64,000 bases of DNA from Shouchella rhizosphaerae (lineage in GTDB: Bacteria; Bacillota; Bacilli; Bacillales; Bacillaceae_D). Position 1 is the stretch's first letter, and every line of letters starts with the position of its first letter. The translations under genes and the position numbers were made by a program. The notes beneath the pieces were generated by a model. That model saw only the letters and a list, made by a program, of their open reading frames with translations, was not told the DNA's origin and searched no databases. The DNA is taken from the NCBI RefSeq assembly GCF_900142675.1, contig NZ_FRBS01000002.1:124001-188000 (forward strand), written 5' to 3'. Positions 43,045 to 52,290 of the stretch are shown here, piece after piece.

Positions 43045-44958
43045 ATGAGTGAACCATTAATAGCTATTCAATTTCCAGATGGAAAGAGCAAGCAATTCCC
43101 GCAAGGTGTAACACTGGCTGAACTTGCACAATCCATTAGTCCGAGTCTTTACAAAAAAACGGTTGTTGGATGTATAAATGGTGTTCCTGCCGATTTAGCA
43201 CGTCCAATCACAGAAAACGCTCATATTTCCTTATATGATGTCGCTTCAAAAGAAGGAATAGAAGTGCTTCGTCATTCAACAGCCCACTTATTGGCACATG
43301 CATTAAAGCGATTATACCCGGCTGTTCATTTAGGAGTGGGTCCTGTCATCGGAGATGGATTTTTTTATGACGTTGCGTTGGACCAACCGATTACCGTGGG
43401 TGATTTGCCAAGAATTGAACAGATGATGAAGCAAATCATTAAAGAGAACATGGAGATAACACGTAAGGAAGTTACGCGCGAAAAAGCTAAACAGTTGTTC
43501 AAACAGGACCCTTTAAAACTTGAGTTGCTTGAAGATATACCGCCAGATGAAACAGTGACTGTGTACGAACAAGGTGATTTTTATGATTTATGTCGTGGTC
43601 CTCATATACCTTCAACAGGCAAAATCAAGCATTTTAAGTTAACGAAAGTGTCTGGTGCATATTGGCGGGGCAATAGCGATAATCAAATGCTTCAACGTAT
43701 TTACGGTGTCGCGTTTGCGACAAAAGATGAGTTACAAGATTATTTTGCCTTTCTAGAGGAAGCTGAAAAGAGAAATCACCGTAAGCTTGGAAAAGAGCTG
43801 GAATTGTTCATGTTCTCAGAAGAAGCTCCAGGAATGCCTTTCTATCTTGCCAATGGTCAAATTATCCGAAATGAGCTTGAATCTTTTTTGCGAAATCTTC
43901 AAGCCAAATACGACTATAAAGAAGTTCGCACGCCGATCATGATGAATCAACGGCTATGGGAACAATCTGGTCACTGGGATCATTACAAAGAGAATATGTA
44001 TTTTACACAAGTGGATGAGCAACAATTTGCGCTAAAACCAATGAATTGTCCTGGCCATATGCTCATTTTTAAAAACGGGCTGCATTCGTACCGAGATTTA
44101 CCAATTCGCATGGCAGAGTTTGGTCAAGTGCATCGTCATGAATTCAGTGGTGCCTTGAATGGTTTATTGCGTGTCCGTACATTTTGCCAAGATGATGCCC
44201 ACATTTTCGTAACACCGCAACAAATTGAAGAGGAAATCACACTTGCATTAAAAATAATCGACCATGTCTACCAAGTATTTGGGTTTAAGTACGAAATTGA
44301 ATTATCGACACGTCCAGATGATTTTATGGGGAGTGAACACCTTTGGGAGCAGGCTGAAACTGCTTTAGAGAATGTACTGCAAAAACTTAATTATGCTTAT
44401 AAAGTCAATGAAGGCGATGGGGCGTTTTATGGTCCGAAAATTGATATTCACATTAAAGATGCCATTCAACGCAGCCACCAATGCGCCACGGTTCAACTTG
44501 ATTTCCAACTACCTGAAAAGTTTGATTTAACTTATATAGATAAACAAAACGAAAAAAAGCGTCCAGTTGTTATTCACCGAGCTGTATTTGGTTCAATTGA
44601 CCGTTTTTTAGGAATTTTAATCGAACATTTTGCAGGTGCTTTTCCTGTTTGGCTTGCGCCGGTACAAGTACAAATTGTCCCGGTTTCCCACGTTCACTTA
44701 GACTATTGTTTAACGATACAATCAGAACTGAAACAAGTAGGGGTAAGGGTAAACATTGATGAAAGTGATGAAAAACTAGGTTACAAAATTAGAAAAGCAC
44801 AAATGCAAAAAATCCCTTGCACGATCGTGCTAGGTGACAACGAATTAAAAGAAGAAACAGTCACGGTTAGACAGTACGGGAAACCGGAAACAGAGAGGGT
44901 TCCTTTTGAATATTTTAAAGAGAAACTTGTGCGACAGATTAAAGAACGGAGCATGTAA
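43045..44958 (+). CDS. thrZ: Threonyl-tRNA synthetase, ThrZ type
   Basis: The 637-residue enzyme charges tRNA-Thr. It has a TGS domain (about 1-63), the editing domain with H-S-T-A-H-L-L-A-H (near 75) and a second-shell C-R-G-P-H (near 183). The class II catalytic core (M-N-C-P-G-H-M near 333, R-x-F-x-Q-D-D-A-H-I-F, and H-R-A-V-F-G-S-I-D-R-F) and a C-terminal anticodon-binding domain follow. Tandem T-boxes upstream are the mark of the inducible second enzyme ThrZ of B. subtilis (three leaders there, two here), so the constitutive ThrS is expected elsewhere. ATG 43045 follows AAAGGAG. Confidence 0.95.
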   Translation: MSEPLIAIQFPDGKSKQFPQGVTLAELAQSISPSLYKKTVVGCINGVPADLARPITENAHISLYDVASKEGIEVLRHSTAHLLAHALKRLYPAVHLGVGPVIGDGFFYDVALDQPITVGDLPRIEQMMKQIIKENMEITRKEVTREKAKQLFKQDPLKLELLEDIPPDETVTVYEQGDFYDLCRGPHIPSTGKIKHFKLTKVSGAYWRGNSDNQMLQRIYGVAFATKDELQDYFAFLEEAEKRNHRKLGKELELFMFSEEAPGMPFYLANGQIIRNELESFLRNLQAKYDYKEVRTPIMMNQRLWEQSGHWDHYKENMYFTQVDEQQFALKPMNCPGHMLIFKNGLHSYRDLPIRMAEFGQVHRHEFSGALNGLLRVRTFCQDDAHIFVTPQQIEEEITLALKIIDHVYQVFGFKYEIELSTRPDDFMGSEHLWEQAETALENVLQKLNYAYKVNEGDGAFYGPKIDIHIKDAIQRSHQCATVQLDFQLPEKFDLTYIDKQNEKKRPVVIHRAVFGSIDRFLGILIEHFAGAFPVWLAPVQVQIVPVSHVHLDYCLTIQSELKQVGVRVNIDESDEKLGYKIRKAQMQKIPCTIVLGDNELKEETVTVRQYGKPETERVPFEYFKEKLVRQIKERSM

Positions 44959-45049
44959 TAAGAATTATTAAGACTCAGACCGCCACAGCATGTTAACAAC
45001 CGTTCCTGCTATTAACTTTTCAGGAGGGAATACTAGGCAATGGTGGGGT

Positions 45050-45079
45050 ACAGCTAACATGAAGCGGAATGTTAGCTGC
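45050..45079. other. Hairpin downstream of thrZ
   Basis: CAGCTAACAT and ATGTTAGCTG form a 10-bp perfect stem with an 8-base loop. There is no clear T-run on either strand, so termination is uncertain. The remaining gap 44959-45118 shows nothing else. Confidence 0.4.
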
Positions 45080-45118
45080 ACCCTTTGTGAAAGAAATGAT
45101 ATATCGAATTCAAGCGTT

Positions 45119-45698
45119 CTACTCAACCGAGTTTGCTCGCTCCATGATTTCCTGGACGATCCCGCTTTTCGCATCAGCATAATGTTGCGTGGCGCCATTG
45201 ACGTTGAGCAAGGTGGCGTTTGACGCTTGCGTACTTATCCCGGTCGGCATTGTTGCTTCGGAGCAAATCACGGAAACGCAACATTCTAGTGACTTCAGAA
45301 GCGCCTTCGCTGAATACATGCAGGTTGATGTCTGTGTCTGGTCCTTTGAACAAGCGATGTTCATACCATTCATGCTCCCGAATGCGTAGGGTGTAACCAG
45401 CTTTTTCTAAGTCCGGGACATAAGTCATCTCGTCAGCGGAATCGATCACAACTAGTAGGATATCAATGATGGGCTTGGCCCAAAGGCCTGGAACTGAAGT
45501 TGAGCCAACATGTTCGAGTTGCAATACCTTGTTTCCGAGCACAGAACGAATTCGGCTAGCCTCTCGATCGAATTGATTAGGCCACTCTGGATCATACTCT
45601 AGAAGGGTAACGGGCGCGTTGTGGGGTTTACGTTCACCAACTGTGACCTTCTGAAGATCTTCATCACTTTTAGGTGGCGGGTTTGAATGACTCTGCAT
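45119..45698 (-). pseudogene. GrpB/UPF0157 family protein, frameshifted near the C-terminus
   Basis: The main frame starts at ATG 45698 after GGGAGTG and encodes the GrpB core, with Y-D-P-E-W-P and V-G-S-T-S-V-P-G-L-x-A-K-P-I-I-D. It ends early at 45174 after W-R-H-A-T-L-C. The expected end (Q-H-Y-A-D-A-K-S-G-I-V-Q-E-I-M) continues in another frame to 45119. A two-base loss or one-base gain near 45190 explains this. The family is nucleotidyltransferase-like with no settled role. Most of the domain is intact, so the shortened product may still fold. Confidence 0.75.
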
Positions 45699-45997
45699 GG
45701 AGATCACTCCCTAATTATCAGTTCAGCATTTCATCTTACCATAACGGTTGAAAAGAAGTTAAGCGGTAATTCTCCGCCGTTGAAGGGGAAGAAAAGGTCC
45801 AGTTCGTAATAGCGGTAAAAAAGTCCGTACCATCTTTGGTTGTTAACGCGTGTTTGCAAAATAATCTGAGTGGTACAGTCGGAGCCAGCTGTATGAGTGG
45901 GTTTCGGTGTTTTCTTTAAAAATAAAAATGAAGGCTTGACTCTCACGTTACGTAATACTTCACACTTTGAATGATCAAAACGTAGAGGTGAAACGAT

Positions 45998-46924
45998 ATG
46001 AACATTCAAGCACTGCGCTCAGACCACATTTACCGCCAAGTTATGCAAGTTCCGCTAGCAGAGAAAACAGAGTTATACCGGGAAGAGATGCTGGCTCCGT
46101 TCATGAAAAAATGGGAGACTCAGCAGGTTCCGTATAAGGCTGCCGATCCAGGCGGTTTTGACGTGATGACAATCAATAATTTCATATTCCGTGCGCCAGA
46201 AGAGATGACGCCTGAGATTTCCGCGGAACTCGAACTTATATCATCCGATGCGTTCTGGCAGGAATGCGAAGCAGTCGTTGCCCGAAGCCTGGGCTTATTT
46301 ACGGAAAACGGCGTGAAACTCAAGGTATCCGAGTACTTGTTCACGATTCTCCTGGGCAACCCGAAGAGCCAGTCTTTGTTGCTAAACGAGGGGTATAGCG
46401 GCGACGGTGGGATTCCCGGATACATTTTGTGCACATTGCTTCCAAATGCTTATACGCTGCCTCGCATGAAGCCCGCATTGGCGCATGAAGTCAATCATAA
46501 CGTACGTTACCAGTATATCAAGTGGGACCACACCGTCACCTTGGGTGAGTTGATCGTCAGTGAGGGGCTTGCGGAGAATTTCGCAACACTGTTGTACGGG
46601 GAGGAGTTGGTCGGCCCTTGGGTGTCGAGGACGGACGCGGAAACGCTGAATCGCCAGATCAAGCCTTTGCTGAAGGAACGGCTGGATGTAACCGGGTTTG
46701 ACCAAATCGCGCCGTATCTTTACGGCGACGAATTGGCAAAGCTCCAGAATTTCACACCAGTTGGCATGCCTTATAGCGCGGGTTATGCTTGCGGGTATTA
46801 TTTAGTACAATACTATTTAAAGCAGACGGGAAAATCGATTGTCGAAGCGACCATCACCCCGGCGGCTCAAATCCTGGACGAAGTCAGGGGATACTGGAAT
46901 GAAACAACGATTATTAGCGATTAA
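45998..46924 (+). CDS. DUF2268 putative zinc metalloprotease
   Basis: The 308-residue protein has the DUF2268 core with a zinc-peptidase motif A-H-E-V-N-H (near residue 163) and a downstream acidic V-S-E-G-L-A-E-N-F-A that can supply the third ligand. No signal peptide or membrane helix, so it should act in the cytoplasm. Its 3' end overlaps the next gene, a MerR/TipAS regulator, by 26 bases, so the two are controlled together. Substrate unknown. The gene is G+C-richer than the GyrI and thrZ region to its left. Confidence 0.85.
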   Translation: MNIQALRSDHIYRQVMQVPLAEKTELYREEMLAPFMKKWETQQVPYKAADPGGFDVMTINNFIFRAPEEMTPEISAELELISSDAFWQECEAVVARSLGLFTENGVKLKVSEYLFTILLGNPKSQSLLLNEGYSGDGGIPGYILCTLLPNAYTLPRMKPALAHEVNHNVRYQYIKWDHTVTLGELIVSEGLAENFATLLYGEELVGPWVSRTDAETLNRQIKPLLKERLDVTGFDQIAPYLYGDELAKLQNFTPVGMPYSAGYACGYYLVQYYLKQTGKSIVEATITPAAQILDEVRGYWNETTIISD

Positions 46925-47672
46925 AGACATCGTGCACATTACCGGCATTACCACCAGAACCTTACATTATTATGACGAGATCGAGCTGTTGAAGCCCACG
47001 TTCGTCGCCGACAACGGCTATCGCTATTACGATCAGGAAAGCTTGGCTAAACTGCAGACGATTTTGTTCCTGAAGGAAATGGATGTGCCTCTGAAAGAGA
47101 TTGCAGCCATCTTGAAGCTTCCGCTTGAGGAGCAACGCGAAGTATTAAAGCAGCACAACGATACGTTACGTTTGAAAAAACAGCGCTTAGAGCGAATCTC
47201 CGCGGCATTGGAGGAGTTTGTGGCTGGAAAGGATGTTTACCATCTTAGCATTTTCAATGATTCTGCGATTTTGCCCTTGCCAGAGCAATATGACCGAGAA
47301 GCGAGGTGGCGCTATGGCAAGACGGAGGCTTACCAATCCTTTGAGAAGAAGATGCAAGAACGGTCGTCCATCGAAAAAGAACGCCAGTGGCACCAGATGG
47401 AGGACGTGTTCCGAAAAATTGCCGCCTGCATGCATTTTCAGCCGGATGCGGTGGAAGTACAGCAACTCGTCGATGAGTGGCGGGGAATACTCGAGCAGTC
47501 AATGCCATGCGACGGGCACTTATTAATGTGCATCGCCAACACGTACCAAGCCGATGCCCGGTTCAAGCAATATTTTAATCCGTTCAGTGAGCAAGGAGAT
47601 TTAGCAGCATTCATGCATGAGGCGGTTATGTATTATGTGCAGGGATTGGGTGAAAGTAAGAGAGAGAATTGA
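46899..47672 (+). CDS. MerR family regulator with TipAS-like domain
   Basis: The 257-residue protein has an N-terminal MerR winged helix (I-T-x-x-T-L-H-Y-Y-D-E-I-x-L-L-K-P near residue 20, G-Y-R-Y-Y), a dimerisation coiled coil (about 75-115) and a C-terminal TipAS-type all-helical ligand domain. Such regulators (Mta, TipAL) bind drugs or peptides and activate promoters with long spacers. It starts inside the DUF2268 gene, so it probably controls that pair. A terminator lies at 47731-47760. Confidence 0.9.
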   Translation: MKQRLLAIKDIVHITGITTRTLHYYDEIELLKPTFVADNGYRYYDQESLAKLQTILFLKEMDVPLKEIAAILKLPLEEQREVLKQHNDTLRLKKQRLERISAALEEFVAGKDVYHLSIFNDSAILPLPEQYDREARWRYGKTEAYQSFEKKMQERSSIEKERQWHQMEDVFRKIAACMHFQPDAVEVQQLVDEWRGILEQSMPCDGHLLMCIANTYQADARFKQYFNPFSEQGDLAAFMHEAVMYYVQGLGESKREN

Positions 47673-47730
47673 GATGTGGCGTTTTTTATGGAGAAGACAG
47701 ATTGAATGAATTGAAAGTGTAGATCTTTTA

Positions 47731-47760
47731 AAGGCTGAATGGGGAATTCGGCCTTTTTTT
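47731..47760 (+). terminator. Terminator after the MerR gene
   Basis: AAGGCTGAAT and ATTCGGCCTT pair (one wobble) and are followed by TTTTT. Confidence 0.8.
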
Positions 47761-47848
47761 GTCATGAAATTTGAAACGTTAGCCAGTTTGATTTAAAACA
47801 TAGCAAATTAACATCATCCTTTTCAGAACGAACTTTGATTTTTAAGTA

Positions 47849-47880
47849 GTCCCTTAGGTCAAATAATTGATCTAAGGGAC
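47849..47880. other. Hairpin between convergent genes
   Basis: GTCCCTTAGGTCA (47849-47861) pairs with TGATCTAAGGGAC (47868-47880), 13 bp with one wobble. It lies directly downstream of the minus-strand small membrane protein and probably helps end transcription from one or both sides. Confidence 0.5.
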
Positions 47881-47885
47881 AGCTT

Positions 47886-48074
47886 TTATTTTCTTTGTCT
47901 TTTACTACTCATTAAAATGATAATACCCCCCATCATTAGACCAACAATAAAAAATAAAATACTCCAAGTGATTGAAAAAGAATCACCAAAATTGAGCACA
48001 ATAGCTAATAATAAATAAGCTAAAAACATAGAAAATCCAGTTAACAAAATAAATCGGATATTCCTAGATACCAA
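47886..48074 (-). CDS. Small two-helix membrane protein, 62 residues
   Basis: The product has two hydrophobic segments (about 6-28 and 34-54) and a basic end (K-R-Q-R-K), so both termini should be cytoplasmic. The TTG at 48074 is chosen because GGAGGAG lies 6 bases upstream; the ATG at 48101 would put that site inside the gene. The family is not recognised. The gap from 48102 to 48472 is AT-rich and shows nothing supportable. Confidence 0.55.
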   Translation of the reverse strand: MVSRNIRFILLTGFSMFLAYLLLAIVLNFGDSFSITWSILFFIVGLMMGGIIILMSSKRQRK

Positions 48075-48472
48075 GTTTATCTCCTCCTCTTTTAATACCA
48101 TTTCCTAAAGCCTGCTTAGTAAAACGATATTTTCATCCAGCGAAGAAGATAATTTAAACGAAGATATTCAATAATAAACCGAGTAAACGGTAACATGCTT
48201 TATATTGTTATGTCATAGTTTGTTACAATTTACCCGAAAAATGTTTTCTAGAAGTTATTAAACAATGCTGCTTTTCTTATTATGGGAATTATGGTCAGTA
48301 GAATTTTCATTGTCATGTGTTCTTGGTTGACAAAGGTATCTAAAGAAACCAGTTCCATCTTCCGAGGGCTTCTAGAAGTAAAGCACCAATTTCTTGTTTG
48401 AAGTTTTCTCGATCTTGCTGCGCTAAAACTAATAGTATATAAAAAAGGTTTAGTATAATCCGCTCCTAAAAC

Positions 48473-48500
48473 CTAGGCCGCAAACACGTTTGCGGCCTAG
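48473..48500 (-). terminator. Terminator downstream of the lipid kinase gene
   Basis: A perfect 13-bp stem (CTAGGCCGCAAAC with GTTTGCGGCCTAG) and 2-base loop, followed on the minus strand by GTTTT. Confidence 0.7.
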
Positions 48501-48574
48501 CCCATTTCGCTCCCAATGTCTTCTTTTTAACGCCAACGATCAAACAAACCGGTTTCCCTATCCTCATCGCATCC

Positions 48575-49486
48575 TCAGTCTTTTTCTTGTTGTTCTGTAG
48601 TAATAAAAGTAAGGGCCTGTTGATGAAGTGTATAGGAGACGGGTGTCTGTTCATTGATTTCGCCATCGCTGTCGACATCGAGCGTTTGGTGGCATGTGAG
48701 TGTAAATTGATCGAGTTCGAGTGCTTCGATCCCTTCTGCGTCGTTAAGCCAATTTTCATCGGTGAAAGCGTGGCTGTACATATTTTTTAAGAGCGTGAAG
48801 CCTGCCTCCTTGACAATAAACAGATGAAGTTTGCCGTCTGATAAGGAGATGTCTTTTAAGAATAGGCCGATTGTGCCAATGTATTGGCCGTTCATCGCTA
48901 AGATCATAACGGCATCGCCGCTAGATGTTTCTCCTTTTGCTGTTGTGATCGTGTACGAAAATGGTTTTGGTTCTTTGATCGATCGAATTGCGCTAATGAT
49001 ATACCCAAGTTTTCCAAAACGTGCTTTTGTTTCTGCCTCTATTTCTTTTGAAGCCTCGACAATCATGCCTACTCCAGAAAAGTTGGCAAAGTAGCTGTCG
49101 TTTTGTTGGCCAATGTCAATCGCAACAGTTGTGCCGTTTACAATTGCTGTGAGGGCGTCGTCTACTGTAGGAATTTGCAAGCTTCGAGCCAAGTCATTGC
49201 ACGTGCCAGCTGGCACAATTGCCACAGTTGGTTGGTTGTTTCCTGCCATCAACCCGTTGACGCATTCATGGACGGTGCCGTCGCCGCCCACGATGATCAA
49301 TAGTTCGATGTCCTCAGGCAACTGTTTGCATCGTTGTTTTGCTTCGCCTGGCGCTTGCGTCTGGATCAATGTCAGCTCTATTACTTCAGGGGCAAGTGTT
49401 GCCAATGTTTGTTGCAGCAGTTCGTTGACGTCTCCTTGCCCTGCGTTCCTATTGTAGAGCAGAATGGCTTTTTCGTAACGGGGCAT
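48575..49486 (-). CDS. Diacylglycerol/lipid kinase, YegS/DagK family
   Basis: The 303-residue protein has the DAGK catalytic motif G-G-D-G-T-V-H-E (near residue 65), the following V-P-A-G-T-C-N-D-L-A-R, and the C-terminal D-G-E-I-N-E that replaces the usual D-G-E. The enzyme phosphorylates diacylglycerol or a related lipid for phospholipid recycling. The ATG at 49486 follows AAAGGTGG; an upstream in-frame start (49549) lacks a binding site. Several paralogs (DgkB, YtlR, BmrU) exist in bacilli, so no symbol is given. Confidence 0.88.
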   Translation of the reverse strand: MPRYEKAILLYNRNAGQGDVNELLQQTLATLAPEVIELTLIQTQAPGEAKQRCKQLPEDIELLIIVGGDGTVHECVNGLMAGNNQPTVAIVPAGTCNDLARSLQIPTVDDALTAIVNGTTVAIDIGQQNDSYFANFSGVGMIVEASKEIEAETKARFGKLGYIISAIRSIKEPKPFSYTITTAKGETSSGDAVMILAMNGQYIGTIGLFLKDISLSDGKLHLFIVKEAGFTLLKNMYSHAFTDENWLNDAEGIEALELDQFTLTCHQTLDVDSDGEINEQTPVSYTLHQQALTFITTEQQEKD

Positions 49487-49582
49487 GCCATGTCCACCTT
49501 TCAGCTTAAGATCACTTTCCAATTGGAAAACGAAGGAATCGTTTTCCATGCTTTGTCATACATGTACCCGCTTTTAAGCATT

Positions 49583-50233
49583 TTAGTCTGTCGTTTCCCT
49601 GTTTTTCTTCTGGATGAAAAAGTTTCCTTGGAAACGACTGCAATAAAACACATGGCGAATGTCGTGAATGCCCTCTTCGCGCAATGCTTGGTGAACTTCT
49701 TCTTCGGGAATGTCGAGAATGTCTAAATGCTTATGTTGGAGAATGCCATCCATAATAAGCGGGAGTGAAAGGGAGCTGTGATCGTTTTTTTTAAACACCG
49801 ACAATGAACCAGATGACTCTAACAGCGCCCAATCCACTTCTTGAATGTCGGCAATGTCTTTATCACGCAGCTGCATCATGATGTCATCGATGTTGTAGTT
49901 TTGTTTTAATAAATTTTCCTCGATAAAAACGCCATCTCGTATTAACAGTACCGGTTTGCCATCAACGACGTCGCGAAAACGCTGATTTTTGACTTGCAAA
50001 TAGGAGAAAACACGGGACAACAAGATGAGCAGCGCAATCGGCGTAAGGCCGCGAATGAGGGGCATTTTTGTATCTTCAATTAAAATAACAGCTAGCTCTG
50101 CGACCATGATCGTAATAATAATATCAAGAACGCTAACTTCGCCGACGTCCTTTTTGCCTGTTAAGCGGAAAAAAAGCAGGACTGCAACAAACATAACGAT
50201 CGTTCGTCCTGAGATGGAAACGAGCTCTTCCAC
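49583..50233 (-). CDS. YetF/DUF421 family membrane protein
   Basis: The 216-residue protein has three N-terminal membrane helices (about 10-75) and two tandem soluble YetF domains with the R-D-G-V-F-I-E-E-N-L and D-D-I-M-M-Q-L-R patterns. B. subtilis YetF proteins lie in the membrane and some are linked to spore or envelope traits; the biochemical role is unknown. GTG start, with GAGGTGA upstream. It may be co-transcribed with the lipid kinase 96 bases downstream. Confidence 0.9.
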   Translation of the reverse strand: MEELVSISGRTIVMFVAVLLFFRLTGKKDVGEVSVLDIIITIMVAELAVILIEDTKMPLIRGLTPIALLILLSRVFSYLQVKNQRFRDVVDGKPVLLIRDGVFIEENLLKQNYNIDDIMMQLRDKDIADIQEVDWALLESSGSLSVFKKNDHSSLSLPLIMDGILQHKHLDILDIPEEEVHQALREEGIHDIRHVFYCSRFQGNFFIQKKNRETTD

Positions 50234-50352
50234 TTTCTATCACCTCAGATTCAGTATTGGCGAAAGCGGACGAAGGTAAACGTGATCCTTTCTCTTGAAC
50301 CATTCTACAAAAACAGGGACAATGAAAACAAAAGGCACATGGAGGAGATGTT

Positions 50353-50973
50353 ATGCGTTTACTGCGAATGGATGAACTATCAGCAAGAGACCGCTACCGC
50401 TGGATGAGCGGGGCCATTGTGCCTCGCCCGATCGCGTTGGTCACGACGCTAACGGAAAAAGGAGGCATGGTCAATGCCGCACCATTCAGCTTTTTTACGA
50501 TGCTTGCTAGCGACCCGCCGCTTTTGTCCATTGCCGTAGGCAGGCGTGAGGGGCAAATGAAAGATACGGCGCGCAATGCGGTGGCCATGGAAGAAATGGT
50601 GATTCATGTCGTCAGTGAAAAAATCGTCAGCGATATGAATGAGACAGCAGCAACGCTTGCGCCAGATGAGAGTGAACTGGAACGGACGTCTTTTCATTTG
50701 ACGGAAAGTGTTACGGTCTCCGTGCCGGCAATTAAGGAAGCCCGTATACGATTTGAGTGCAAGCTCGAATCCCACTTGCCGACCAAAAACGATGCGGGGG
50801 AGCTATCATTTGATTTGCTTATTGCTCGTGTCTTGGCTATGCATATTGCAGAGGACGTTATCGATCAAGAAGCGAATGGCATTGACATGGACGCTCTTCA
50901 ACCTGTTGCCCGATTAGCGGGACCGAACTATGCAGGGCTAGGCGCACGTTATTCCCTGAAGCGGCCAAAATAG
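50353..50973 (+). CDS. Flavin reductase-like FMN-binding protein
   Basis: The 206-residue protein opens with the flavin reductase domain pattern P-R-P-I-A-L-V-T-T and N-A-A-P-F-S-F-F, followed by D-P-P-L-L-S-I-A-V and K-D-T-x-R-N. Family members bind FMN as split-barrel dimers; this DIM6/NTAB-like subgroup often has no known oxidoreductase partner. GGAGGAG precedes the ATG. It stands alone. Confidence 0.9.
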   Translation: MRLLRMDELSARDRYRWMSGAIVPRPIALVTTLTEKGGMVNAAPFSFFTMLASDPPLLSIAVGRREGQMKDTARNAVAMEEMVIHVVSEKIVSDMNETAATLAPDESELERTSFHLTESVTVSVPAIKEARIRFECKLESHLPTKNDAGELSFDLLIARVLAMHIAEDVIDQEANGIDMDALQPVARLAGPNYAGLGARYSLKRPK

Positions 50974-51101
50974 CTTCGTAAAAGTCTATGAAAGTAATGA
51001 AAAACAGATGAAAATGATGTATGGTCTGTTTTTTTTTGCGCAAATCCGTCATAATGAAGGAGCCGCGATCAGTGAAAGAGGAAATGCTTCCTAAAAATAA
51101 C

Positions 51102-51161
51102 TGACGCACGACAAATGAGGATGGCGCATATATAGCTCATATAGGCGTCCGTCATTTTTTT
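51102..51161 (+). terminator. Probable terminator before murB
   Basis: TGACGCAC near 51102 pairs with GTCCGTCA near 51147 (one mismatch), with further pairing inside, followed by seven T. It is 29 bases before the murB start, so it could also act as an attenuator. Confidence 0.45.
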
Positions 51162-51189
51162 GAAATGATTAGGTTAGAGGAAGATGATG

Positions 51190-52125
51190 ATGAAACGATA
51201 TATTGAAATATGCAAGCCTTTATGGACGTTATTGCCAGAAGGAACAATTCATGAAGATGAACGATTATGCAAACATACGTATACGCAAATGGGTGGCGCA
51301 GCCGATTTGTTTATTACGCCCCAATCGTATGAGGAAACGCAAACCGTTTTGAAATTTGCCCACGAACATCGGGTGCCTGTTACGTTGCTCGGCAATGGGT
51401 CGAATGTCATTGTAAAAGACGGGGGCATTCGTGGAATTACATTAAGTTTAAAAAAGCTCAATACGATCACATGCACAGGAGTGGAGTTAGTCGCGCAGAC
51501 GGGAGCGACGATTATTGAAGCATCACGGAGAGCCCGTGATGCGGAGCTGACTGGGCTTGAGTTTGCTTGTGGCATTCCTGGCACGGTAGGTGGTGCGTTT
51601 TACATGAATGCCGGCGCTTATGGCGGACAGATTGCCGATGTGCTTGAGAGTGTATTGGTGTTAACGGAACAAGGGGAATTTAAAACGCTCTCGAAAGAAG
51701 AGTTTGATTTTGATTACCGTAAAAGTGTGTTTTCAGCCAAACGTTATATCGCCTTGGAGGGCACTTTCCGCCTGCAAAAAGGCGACATGGCGCAAATACA
51801 AGCGAAAATGGATGAGTTGACGATTGCGCGGGAAACGAAACAGCCACTCGAATACCCTTCATGCGGTAGCGTATTTAAGCGCCCGCCTGGCATGTTTGCC
51901 GGCAAGCTGATCCAAGACAGCGGCCTCCAAGGGACACGCATCGGTGGAGCTGAAGTGTCAAAAAAACATGCAGGCTTTATTGTGAATGTGGATAATGCGA
52001 CTGCAACAGAGTATATGAGCCTTGTCCGCCATGTTCAGCAAACGGTAAAAGACAAGTTTGGCGTTGAGCTGGAAACGGAAGTGATTACAATTGGCGAAGA
52101 CATCGAAGAACCTGTTAGCGATTAG
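51190..52125 (+). CDS. murB: UDP-N-acetylenolpyruvoylglucosamine reductase
   Basis: The 311-residue flavoenzyme reduces the enolpyruvyl group to make UDP-MurNAc for peptidoglycan. FAD-binding motifs are clear: L-G-N-G-S-N-V-I-V-K-D-G-G (near residue 66), G-I-P-G-T-V-G-G-A-F-Y-M-N-A-G-A-Y-G (near 130), then the catalytic serine in C-G-S-V-F-K and the late glutamate region. The lack of a Y-loop marks type II MurB. Three ATGs in a row follow AGAGG; the third (51190) has 9-base spacing. It is separate from the cell-division cluster where murB often lies in Bacillus. Confidence 0.95.
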   Translation: MKRYIEICKPLWTLLPEGTIHEDERLCKHTYTQMGGAADLFITPQSYEETQTVLKFAHEHRVPVTLLGNGSNVIVKDGGIRGITLSLKKLNTITCTGVELVAQTGATIIEASRRARDAELTGLEFACGIPGTVGGAFYMNAGAYGGQIADVLESVLVLTEQGEFKTLSKEEFDFDYRKSVFSAKRYIALEGTFRLQKGDMAQIQAKMDELTIARETKQPLEYPSCGSVFKRPPGMFAGKLIQDSGLQGTRIGGAEVSKKHAGFIVNVDNATATEYMSLVRHVQQTVKDKFGVELETEVITIGEDIEEPVSD

Positions 52126-52290
52126 TTAATAGGTTTTTCGGTGCTGCCCGTTGTGTTTGTTGATTTATAGAATCGTTAGGCTGCTAGATAGTGCCAAATG
52201 TATGAATGTTTATTTTGCAATTCAAAACGGTTCTTGGTTAAATAAAAGAGGGGGTTGCCGGCCTGTTAGATCAGAAAGAAGGTTGGAGCA

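Noticed and set aside
44968-45389. Several short frames on both strands after thrZ
   Set aside because: They overlap the GrpB-family gene or a hairpin and show no domain, except the segment that supplies the GrpB C-terminus.
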